Below, in pieces: positions 1-6,212 of a stretch of DNA of 18,116 bases; position 1 is the first letter of the stretch; each line of letters opens with the position of its first letter. A model generated the notes under the pieces. The model had not been told where the DNA came from, searched no databases, and worked only from the letters and a program-made list of their open reading frames with translations. The translations under genes were made by a program, and so were the position numbers. The DNA comes from CAYWKL01 sp964459095 (GTDB taxonomy: Bacteria > Patescibacteriota > Microgenomatia > Daviesbacterales > UBA10151): NCBI GenBank assembly GCA_964459095.1, contig CAYWKL010000019.1:1-18116 (forward strand), written 5' to 3'.

Positions 1-459
1 CTTTCTTATTCTTCGGATCCAAAAAAACTAGCTAATTTTATCCACAGATTTTGGAATGCAATTACATTAATAGAGGATCGTAGCGAAGCAATTGCTTTCT
101 TGAAAGATTTACTCACACCTACAGAAATAAGAATGTTAGCCAAAAGATTACAGATAGCTGATATGTTAGCGAAGGGATATAAATATGATGATATTAAAAA
201 CTATGTGAGAGTAACAAAACAAACAATTGCATCTGTAAATAATAAACTTACCTTTGGTGAAAGTGGCCTATTAAGAATTTTGCAGAAATTAGAAAAAATT
301 GATAGATCAAGGCAAGATAAGTTGGAGGGAAAAAGAAGTCTACTGGCTCAACCACCAGGTCTAGGAAGAGCAGCTACAAATTTAGCTTCAATAGGGTTTT
401 CAAAAATAGTACGTCACCAGAAAAAAGTGGCTAGTGTAAAAAGAAGTAACAGAGTTTAG
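1..459 (+). CDS. TrpR/YerC-YecD family DNA-binding protein, 5' end outside window
   Basis: The frame is open from base 1 to the TAG at 457-459, so the 5' end lies outside the window; an internal TTG at 100 is not the start. The visible 152 residues match the Trp-repressor superfamily as in YerC/YecD: a helix (FLKDLLTPTEIRMLAKRLQI, about residues 33-52) followed by a helix-turn-helix (about 53-82, GYKYDDIKNYVRVTKQTIA then SVNNKL). Known members are small cytoplasmic transcription regulators. After residue 85 there is a basic, low-complexity extension of about 65 residues that the roughly 95-residue family usually lacks; it may add DNA contacts (inference). No corepressor or target can be read from the sequence. 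The gene converges on the P-ATPase gene. A 15-bp perfect palindrome lies just after the stop. Confidence 0.8.
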   Translation, partial: LSYSSDPKKLANFIHRFWNAITLIEDRSEAIAFLKDLLTPTEIRMLAKRLQIADMLAKGYKYDDIKNYVRVTKQTIASVNNKLTFGESGLLRILQKLEKIDRSRQDKLEGKRSLLAQPPGLGRAATNLASIGFSKIVRHQKKVASVKRSNRV

Positions 460-469
460 TATGATAGTC

Positions 470-484
470 TAGTCTATTAGACTA
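470..484. repeat. 15-bp perfect palindrome between convergent genes
   Basis: TAGTCTATTAGACTA is a perfect inverted repeat (7-bp arms around one central T) in the 73-bp gap between the regulator gene and the ATPase gene. It is AT-rich with no following T-run, so it is a poor intrinsic terminator. It could be an operator for the adjacent TrpR-like protein or a chance palindrome. Confidence 0.4.
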
Positions 485-532
485 AATAGAATCTGAACTA
501 GAGACTAACAGACCAAACAATGACAAGCTTTT

Positions 533-2911
533 TTAAACCTTAAATAACGCACTTAAGGGAGGATAGGTCATTATCAGAATCTGAAAAATCACGACTAGTA
601 AAACTGAAAAAAGTAGAAATTTATTTGAAAACAAATTACTTGTTCCTCTAACTATAAATAAGAATACCATTTGGGTTAAAACTAGAGCGCTAAATGTTAA
701 ACCCCTTGCAGTCTTTATTCCATCCAAGTTTAGCGAAATTAGATAAACAAGAAAAACTAAAGCAGCTATCAAAAAGCCTGAAATCCCAACAAAGTAAATT
801 ATTTTTTTATTTAAAATTATATTAGGATTTTTTCTTGGGCTAGATGTCATTATCCCTTTATGAGCGGAATCAAAGCTTAAGCTTAGCGCAGGTATACCAT
901 CACTAACAAAATTTATCCAAAGAATTTGAACTGGGAGAAGCGGTGTAGGGAGGTTAACCAAAACAGCAACTAATATTACTGCCATTTCCGCTAAATTTCC
1001 TGCAAGCAAAAATTTAACTACTTTTAAAATATTTGAGTAAATTAGACGACCCTCTTCAACAGCAGTTACTATACTTGCAAAATTATCATCTAATATAACA
1101 AGATCCGATGCTTCTTTTGCAACATCTGTTCCTTTTTGTCCCATAGAAACCCCCACTTGGGCCTGTTTTAGCGCTAGTGCATCATTAACCCCATCTCCTG
1201 TTACTGCCACAACTTCACCTAAGCTCTGAAGGGTTTGAACAATTCTTAATTTTTGTTCTGGCATAACCCTTGCATAAATCCTTATTTCTTCTATCCTTTG
1301 TCTAAATTGTTCATCAGTCATTCTTTGCAACTGATCTCCAGTTATAATTTCATCACCTTCACGAAGCAATCCAACCTCCTTTGCAATTTCTTCTGCAGTT
1401 AAAGGGCTGTCTCCTGTAATCATTACTACCTTAATTCCTGCTCTTCTTGCTTTCTCAAGAGCCCCCTTTATTTCTGGCCTTACTTCATCAGCTAAGCCAA
1501 CAAACCCTAGAAATGATAGTTTCCTTCTTTTAAGCTCTTTATCTATGCTTGATTTTTTATTTATTGTTGAGTAAGCAAAGCCTAAAACCCTAAGGCCTCT
1601 TGAGGCAAACCCTTCAAAATCTTTAGTTAAGGATTCAAACTTAGACTTTTTTAAATTACAATATTTTAAGATTTCCTCAGGTGCCCCTTTGCAAAAAAGC
1701 ATCCCACCGCGTTGAGACTTTACTAGAGTTGCCATCATTTTTGTTTTTTGGCTAAAAGGAAGCTCCTCTATAACCTTGTTTTGTCTTTTTAAACTTTCTA
1801 TATCTATGCCTTGCTCTTTTGCTAGCACCAAAAGAGCTCCTTCAGTTGTATCTCCTAAAATATCAAAACTTCCTCCATCCTCTTTCAAAACTAGGCTTGC
1901 CCCATTGCACAAAACAAATGCCTTTAGTATTAAAGACTTAAGGTGTGCCTTAGTTAAAATTCTTTTGACTCTCATTTCGTTTTTAGTAAGAGTTCCTGTT
2001 TTATCAGCGCATATTACTGTTGTTGCCCCTAAGCTTTCGATTGAGGCCATTTTGCGAACCAAACCCTTTTTCTTATACATTCGGGAAACTCCAATTGCCA
2101 AAATAATACTAATAGCTGCTGGCAGTCCCTCTGGCACTGCAGCCACCATCAAAGCAACTGAGGTGAAAAAAACATCCAGAATTTCAAACCCTTGAAGTAC
2201 TCTTGCAAGAAAAATTAGGGCTGCCATTACTATTGCAAAAACACCAACTTTTTTTGCTAAATTAGATAAAGATTTCTCCAGAGGTGTAGGCTCTTCAACA
2301 ACCTCTCCCAAAGTAAGCGCAATTTTTCCAAATCTTGTGTTTATCCCAGTTTGAGTAACTTTTGCAACTCCTCTTCCTGATGTGACAACTGTTCCAAAAT
2401 AAAGCAGGCTTTCCTCAGTTTCTTTTGTGTTTAAAGGGGATTTAAAAACAGGGAGTGACTCGCCGGTTAAAGAGGCTTCATTAACTGAAAAATCAGCTCC
2501 TGAAAAAATAAACGCATCTGCAGGAATTTTATCTCCTGCCTCAAGAATTATTAAATCACCTGGCACAAGCTGTGTCCCTGAAATCTCTACTTCCTTACCA
2601 TCTCTTAAAACTCTAACTAGACTAACCTCAAGTTTTCTTAGTGCTTCAATTTCTCTTGAGGCCTTATATTCTTGAAAAAAACCCAAAAAAGAATTAAGTA
2701 TTACTATAATCAAAATCAAAACCCCATCAATAGCATCCCCAACCCCAAAAGATATTATTGAGGCAATTAAAAGTATTATCACCAATAAACTGCTAAATTG
2801 AGAAATAATAAGTTTTAGAGCAGAAAACTTCCTTGCATCAGGAAGTGTATTTAATCCAAACTTTTTTTGTAAATCCGAAGCTTCAGCACTGCTTAATCCT
2901 CTTCGTTCCAT
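533..2911 (-). CDS. P2A-like Ca2+-type cation-transporting P-type ATPase, short C-terminus
   Basis: A 792-residue P-type ATPase predicted to export a divalent cation, most likely Ca2+, across the cytoplasmic membrane. In order: M1-M2 (about 41-78), actuator domain with TGES (149-152), M3-M4 with PEGL (260-263), phosphorylation motif DKTGT (Asp303), nucleotide-binding KGAPE (408-412), hinge TGDG (571-574), then M5 onward. Residues matching SERCA Ca2+ ligands are visible: Glu261 in M4, Asn639 and Glu642 in M5, Asn667 and Asp671 in M6. M8 has Gln747 where SERCA has Glu908, as in PMCA-type pumps. The chain ends at YPPLSALFKV, which in relatives is the M9-M10 loop, so M10 appears absent. ATG start, no SD; it begins 3 nt after the upstream membrane-protein gene and is probably translationally coupled. 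Ca2+ specificity is inferred from motifs. Confidence 0.93.
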   Translation of the reverse strand: MERRGLSSAEASDLQKKFGLNTLPDARKFSALKLIISQFSSLLVIILLIASIISFGVGDAIDGVLILIIVILNSFLGFFQEYKASREIEALRKLEVSLVRVLRDGKEVEISGTQLVPGDLIILEAGDKIPADAFIFSGADFSVNEASLTGESLPVFKSPLNTKETEESLLYFGTVVTSGRGVAKVTQTGINTRFGKIALTLGEVVEEPTPLEKSLSNLAKKVGVFAIVMAALIFLARVLQGFEILDVFFTSVALMVAAVPEGLPAAISIILAIGVSRMYKKKGLVRKMASIESLGATTVICADKTGTLTKNEMRVKRILTKAHLKSLILKAFVLCNGASLVLKEDGGSFDILGDTTEGALLVLAKEQGIDIESLKRQNKVIEELPFSQKTKMMATLVKSQRGGMLFCKGAPEEILKYCNLKKSKFESLTKDFEGFASRGLRVLGFAYSTINKKSSIDKELKRRKLSFLGFVGLADEVRPEIKGALEKARRAGIKVVMITGDSPLTAEEIAKEVGLLREGDEIITGDQLQRMTDEQFRQRIEEIRIYARVMPEQKLRIVQTLQSLGEVVAVTGDGVNDALALKQAQVGVSMGQKGTDVAKEASDLVILDDNFASIVTAVEEGRLIYSNILKVVKFLLAGNLAEMAVILVAVLVNLPTPLLPVQILWINFVSDGIPALSLSFDSAHKGIMTSSPRKNPNIILNKKIIYFVGISGFLIAALVFLVYLISLNLDGIKTARGLTFSALVLTQMVFLFIVRGTSNLFSNKFLLFSVLLVVIFQILIMTYPPLSALFKV

Positions 2912-2914
2912 ATT

Positions 2915-3484
2915 CTATATTAGTAAGTTAGCTGTTATAGCTATTGTCATTATTCCAGCTGTGTTCAAAATATAAGTAAGAATAATAAGTTGTCTATATG
3001 AAAGATTGCTTTCTCCAAGAAGTACCAGTCCCAACTCATCTGGCAAAGGAGAGGCAATAATCAAAGAACCAATCAGTGCCACGAAAAGATCAATATGAAG
3101 TTTTTTAAAGTTTCTATTTATTCCATCGACTTTCAAAACTCTTGAAAGGGTTGATAAGTCTTTCTTTGCTCCACCTCTCAAAAACTTAACAATAATCAAG
3201 TCAACTGTAACAGCACCAACTCCGCCCAAAAGCCCCAAAACAATAGGATTACTATTTTCAGCCAGCAAAATAATTGCCGCAACAGCCAAAGGTGAGGTTG
3301 CAAAAGAAGTGTAAAGAGCCCCTGCTAAAAATTCAGCAAAAAACCTAATCCCAAAAAGTGTTTTTGCATATTGTTCAAAGGCAGGAGATTTCAGAATTAG
3401 CCAGGCACCCACCAAAGATATGCAAAAAATTATTGCATCAAAAAATAATTTCTTTTTTCTAAATTCAAAAGTTTTTTTATACAT
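2915..3484 (-). CDS. Small polytopic membrane protein, possibly DedA/VTT-like
   Basis: A 189-residue hydrophobic protein with a basic N-terminus (MYKKTFEFRKKK), a first transmembrane segment at about 14-31, a hydrophobic block at about 47-103, a basic linker at 104-130 and further segments at about 132-155 and 164-189. Two Ser-Pro-containing hydrophobic loops (around 64 and 145, the second SPLPDELG) and the layout resemble the re-entrant loops of DedA/VTT-domain proteins, but no signature is strong enough to assign the family. It is first in a two-gene run with the cation ATPase (3 nt apart), so a linked membrane role is possible. There is no SD. A possible -10 TAAAAT lies 6 nt before the ATG, suggesting a leaderless message. 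Confidence 0.7.
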   Translation of the reverse strand: MYKKTFEFRKKKLFFDAIIFCISLVGAWLILKSPAFEQYAKTLFGIRFFAEFLAGALYTSFATSPLAVAAIILLAENSNPIVLGLLGGVGAVTVDLIIVKFLRGGAKKDLSTLSRVLKVDGINRNFKKLHIDLFVALIGSLIIASPLPDELGLVLLGESNLSYRQLIILTYILNTAGIMTIAITANLLI

Positions 3485-3490
3485 AATTTT

Positions 3491-3520
3491 ATTTTAACAA
3501 AGATAAAGCTTACTTGACTA
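3491..3520 (-). promoter_or_regulatory. Possible promoter of the membrane protein / ATPase operon
   Basis: On the minus strand, TAGTCA (3515-3520, 4/6 match to TTGACA), an 18-nt spacer and TAAAAT (3491-3496, 5/6 match to TATAAT). The -10 ends 6 nt before the ATG, so the transcript would be leaderless or nearly so. The -35 overlaps that of the divergent promoter. Match quality is modest. Confidence 0.35.
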
Positions 3521-3544
3521 AAGTATTTATGATATGGGTAAAAT
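3514..3544 (+). promoter_or_regulatory. Possible promoter of the YvlD-like gene
   Basis: TTGACT (3514-3519, 5/6) and TAAAAT (3539-3544, 5/6) are separated by 19 nt, longer than ideal. The predicted start would fall close to the SD at 3550-3558. This is a plausible but weak call. Confidence 0.35.
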
Positions 3545-3563
3545 AAAAAGGGAGGTGATTTAA

Positions 3564-3920
3564 TTGTATCTACTCATTGCGCTCATTCTTAATATTCTTG
3601 CTTTGGTTGCAACAACTTATCTTGTCCCTGGATTTTCATTTGCTAACTTTTCAACATTAATCCTTGCCGCAATTATTATTGGTGTATTGAATACGTTTAT
3701 TAGGCCATTTTTGTTATTTTTAACAGCCCCTATTAATTTTTTGACATTAGGGCTTTTTACTTTCGTTGTTAATGCACTTATTTTAAGACTAGCAGCTTTG
3801 ATTGTACCAGGGTTTAGTGTTGATGGGTGGGGGAGCGCACTGCTTGCTGCAGTAGTTTTGGCAGTTATTTCAATTGTGCTTTCCCTTTTGGTTAAAGATT
3901 TAAAGCTGGGGAAGTCCTAA
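3564..3920 (+). CDS. YvlD-like membrane protein (phage holin family 4 / 4-TMS superfamily IV)
   Basis: A 118-residue protein with four predicted transmembrane helices. It has the hallmarks of the YvlD / 'mycobacterial 4TMS phage holin superfamily IV' family: a repeated VPGFS motif (21-25 and 81-85), the NTFIRP motif (43-48), LTAP (53-56) and LTLGLFTFVVNA (60-71). The holin name is historical. Chromosomal members are not phage lysis genes, and the cellular role is poorly known (envelope-stress links in some Firmicutes). The TTG start at 3564 is supported by a strong SD, GGAGGTGA at 3551-3558, with good spacing. It is a single gene, divergent from the ATPase operon and convergent with the recombinase gene. 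There is no phage context. Confidence 0.88.
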   Translation: MYLLIALILNILALVATTYLVPGFSFANFSTLILAAIIIGVLNTFIRPFLLFLTAPINFLTLGLFTFVVNALILRLAALIVPGFSVDGWGSALLAAVVLAVISIVLSLLVKDLKLGKS

Positions 3921-3926
3921 AAAGAA

Positions 3927-3956
3927 GGGGTGCAAAGCTAAATCACCCGGAGGGTG
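3927..3956 (-). repeat. Solitary REP-like repeat copy, possible terminator
   Basis: Read on the minus strand, a hairpin CACCCTCCGGGTG (3944-3956) is followed by ATT and then TAGCTTTGCACCCC (3927-3940). The last 14 nt are identical to the repeats around the RAYT gene at 15413-16160. An alternative stem GGGTG/CACCC encloses the TAGCTTTG stretch and is followed on the minus strand by C-TTCTTTTT, so it could terminate the recombinase operon. The copy lies between convergent genes, a usual REP location. Confidence 0.6.
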
Positions 3957-3961
3957 TTAAC

Positions 3962-4882
3962 TTATGGTTTAGGCTTATTGTGGAAGGCTTTGTGAACTTC
4001 TTTTAGCTGTCTGTTCGTTATGTGAGTATAAATTTGAGTCGTAGCTATATTAGCATGTCCTAACATTTCCTGTACTGAGCGAATATCAGCTCCATTTCCC
4101 AATAAATCTGTAGCGAATGAGTGCCGCAGTGTGTGGGGAGTAGCTTTGATAGAAAGACCAGCTGCCCTAGCATATTTTTGAACAGTCCGCTCAATTGAGC
4201 GAGGAGTGAGTCTCATTTTTTCCCCATCTCCTTCTAAATCCTGTTTTCCTTGGTATCTTATAAATAAAGGCTTATATTTATCTTTTCTTGAGGCCAAAAA
4301 CCTATCTAACCAATCCACTGCCGAATCTGATAAAAAGACAATTCTTTCTTTTCGTCCTTTACCTACTACAGAGAATTCTTTTCTGTTCAAGTTAATTTGA
4401 TCCCTATCTAAAGAGGCAAGCTCGGAGACTCTTAAACCAGTTGAGAACAAAACCTCAAGAATTGTCCTATCACGAATCCCTGCCTTGTCTGAAATATCTG
4501 GAGCATTAATTAATCTGTCTAAACTCTCATCATCTAAAACTTTAATAGGGGATGGGTCCTCCCCTGAAAGCTCAATTTTTTCTGGAGAAAGTGAGGCAAT
4601 ATCTTGTTTTGCCAAATACCTAAGAAGTGAGCGAAGCGCAATTAAAAAAAAATTTTGTGTTTTTCTCTTTAGTGGCCTTTTTGTAATCGGATCTTCATAT
4701 CTACTAAGATATAACCTGAAACTTTTAACTGCCTTTAAATCTATTTCTTTAGGGCTTTTATCCCCTGCAAAATTTAAAAACCTCTCAAGATAATGATTGT
4801 AGTTTCTGATTGTGCGGGGAGAAGCGTTTTTTTCAAGCTCTAAATACTCCAAAAAATCTGAAATCCCGCTGGACAGGTTCAT
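3962..4882 (-). CDS. XerC/XerD-type tyrosine recombinase
   Basis: A 306-residue phage-integrase-family recombinase, close to the usual XerC/D length. N-terminal SAM-like core-binding domain about 5-92, catalytic domain about 113-300. The full catalytic set is visible: Arg151 (TGLRVSEL), Lys175 (VGKGRKER), His250 and Arg253 (PHTLRHSF), His276 (LGHANIATTQ) and nucleophile Tyr285 (IYTHI). These positions lie within a few residues of those in E. coli XerD, so it is probably active. The likely role is chromosome dimer resolution at dif. Many CPR genomes have only one Xer protein, but whether that holds here cannot be told. It is the last gene of the surface-protein run, 21 nt after the cohesin gene, with no SD. 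No dif-like site was recognised in the window. Confidence 0.92.
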   Translation of the reverse strand: MNLSSGISDFLEYLELEKNASPRTIRNYNHYLERFLNFAGDKSPKEIDLKAVKSFRLYLSRYEDPITKRPLKRKTQNFFLIALRSLLRYLAKQDIASLSPEKIELSGEDPSPIKVLDDESLDRLINAPDISDKAGIRDRTILEVLFSTGLRVSELASLDRDQINLNRKEFSVVGKGRKERIVFLSDSAVDWLDRFLASRKDKYKPLFIRYQGKQDLEGDGEKMRLTPRSIERTVQKYARAAGLSIKATPHTLRHSFATDLLGNGADIRSVQEMLGHANIATTQIYTHITNRQLKEVHKAFHNKPKP

Positions 4883-4903
4883 GTTTTATATATACCTTAA
4901 GAT

Positions 4904-5524
4904 CTAAAGAAGAGCAAGTCCTAGAATTCCAAGAACTGTAAGTATTCCTCCTACTACTGATAATATTATTGTATTATCAGTTATTCCTGAGGGACCTCCT
5001 GTTATAACATCTATTGTCTCTGCTGAAGGTGTTGCTCCCTTATTTTGAACACTACTAGCTCCTTGAGGGGTGGTTAGTGTCCCTCCAGCACAAGTTCCTC
5101 CTCCTACAGTAAAATTGCCATTTGTCACGGAATTTAGTATATCAACAACTGTTGCGCTCTCAACTACATTTGAATCTGTTGTGTCTGTTGGGTTATTTGG
5201 ATCATAAACAAAATTCATCTGGGTAGCAACACCAGCAGTTGCGCTGCTTGCTACATTGATATTTAATGTAGCAAATTTACCTGAACCAGAAACAGGAGTG
5301 CTTACTGAAGCTAGTCCTGAAATTGCTACTGTGCCTGTAGAATTATTAGGGTTTGCAGTAGGATAGTCAGGATAAATCGTCCCAGGGGTGATGGAGGTAA
5401 CTGTTATTTTGNNNNNNNNNNGAGTTCCGCTAGCAGGGGATAGTGAAAGTGAAGCTGCAAAGCTAGATGCAGGAATAAAAAGAAAAACAAAAATAGTTAG
5501 GAAAAGGCTTACAATTTTTTGCAT
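4904..5524 (-). CDS. Secreted cohesin-like domain protein with C-terminal membrane anchor, interrupted by assembly gap
   Basis: It starts with a clear signal peptide (MQKIVSLFLTIFVFLFIPASSFA), then LSLSPASGT, which in cohesin and Ig-like proteins opens the first beta strand. It continues with VTSITPGTIYPDYP, GKFATLNINVAS and MNFVYDPNNPTDTTDSNV, typical of the second half of a cohesin-like beta sandwich. A Gly/Thr-rich linker (about 140-175) leads to a C-terminal hydrophobic segment (IILSVVGGILTVLGILGLALL) that probably anchors it outside the cell. Ten Ns sit right after SPASGT and the expected early cohesin strands are missing, so the real protein is longer than the apparent 206 residues. There is a 2-nt gap from the preceding cohesin gene and no SD. 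Its partner is probably a dockerin such as that of the gene at 6213 (inference). Confidence 0.72.
   Translation of the reverse strand: MQKIVSLFLTIFVFLFIPASSFAASLSLSPASGTXXXXKITVTSITPGTIYPDYPTANPNNSTGTVAISGLASVSTPVSGSGKFATLNINVASSATAGVATQMNFVYDPNNPTDTTDSNVVESATVVDILNSVTNGNFTVGGGTCAGGTLTTPQGASSVQNKGATPSAETIDVITGGPSGITDNTIILSVVGGILTVLGILGLALL
5412..5421. other. Assembly gap (10 Ns)
   Basis: Ten consecutive Ns inside the coding sequence of the second cohesin-like protein. The number is probably a placeholder: the reading frame happens to stay open across it, but the core strands of the domain are absent from the sequence on either side. Confidence 0.95.
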
Positions 5525-5526
5525 AT

Positions 5527-6204
5527 CTAATTAATCTTAACTGAAAGGTTCCTTATTTTGTCAATTACATCAAGTCCGCTTGAGGCCTGCATCACGTTTG
5601 TCTCAGTTGTACTTCCTTTTTGATAACTTATTTGCAAAAGCGTGTTTCCGCTTTTTAGTGCTTTAAAACTCAAGCTTCCAAAAACCTTATCTTCGTCTTC
5701 GTCATCTTCCTCAGAAATTGAGATTGGATCAATTGATGTGCCAGAAATGCTAAATATTCCTTGAGAGGGGTTTATATTCTCACCTAAATATTCAGGAAAT
5801 ATATTCCCACTTGCAAAGGAGGTTGGAGCAGAAACTAAGCTTAAACTCTTGGGATCATATTTTAATAAAAGATCCATACCCACTATACCATCTGCATTTC
5901 CTGCCAAAACTATATCTACTTTTAGTGTATCTCCAACCCTCAACTCTTTAGTTTTTGAATTAAGTTTAACTTCAATGGCAGGTTGCTCTTGTGGCTCCAG
6001 AATGATTAACTTATCTCCCTGGGTTTTGATTTGTGGCCTTGGCTTTGTCAGATACCATACTCCCCAAATAAGCTCACCAACAATAACCATACTTAAGACT
6101 ATAAATATTATTTTAGGTAAAGATGCAGGAAGCCTGGGGGTCCTAAAACCTCCTGAACTTATTTGACCTGTTTGAACTATAATTGGTTTCCCTTGTTCTT
6201 CCAT
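5527..6204 (-). CDS. Membrane-anchored cohesin-domain protein
   Basis: A 225-residue protein with a 30-residue cytoplasmic head, one transmembrane segment (about 31-53) and an external cohesin-like domain (about 77-222). Cohesin features in order: LRVGDTLKVDIVLAG (opening strands), VGMDLLLKYDPKSLSLVSA (the conserved 'D..L.YDP..L.....' stretch, about 108-125) and GSLSFKALKSGNTLLQISY (176-194). An acidic loop (EEDDEDED, 165-172) interrupts the domain. In cellulosomes cohesins bind dockerins; here a dockerin protein is encoded 8 nt upstream, so this protein could tether it to the membrane. ATG start, no SD, in the middle of a minus-strand run. The binding partner is inferred. Confidence 0.8.
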   Translation of the reverse strand: MEEQGKPIIVQTGQISSGGFRTPRLPASLPKIIFIVLSMVIVGELIWGVWYLTKPRPQIKTQGDKLIILEPQEQPAIEVKLNSKTKELRVGDTLKVDIVLAGNADGIVGMDLLLKYDPKSLSLVSAPTSFASGNIFPEYLGENINPSQGIFSISGTSIDPISISEEDDEDEDKVFGSLSFKALKSGNTLLQISYQKGSTTETNVMQASSGLDVIDKIRNLSVKIN

Positions 6205-6212
6205 ATTAATCT

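Noticed and set aside
38..46. Second perfect DnaA-box sequence TTATCCACA
   Set aside because: It lies inside the coding sequence of the TrpR-like gene (residues FIHR) and is explained by codon choice.
78..92. CGTAGCGAAGCAAT resembles part of the 9310-9386 repeat
   Set aside because: It encodes a normal part of the TrpR-family helix (DRSEAIA), lacks the pairing arm and has one base fewer; chance likeness.
3564..3920. Prophage lysis gene (holin)
   Set aside because: The family name is historical; there are no endolysin or phage genes and the product is the chromosomal YvlD type.
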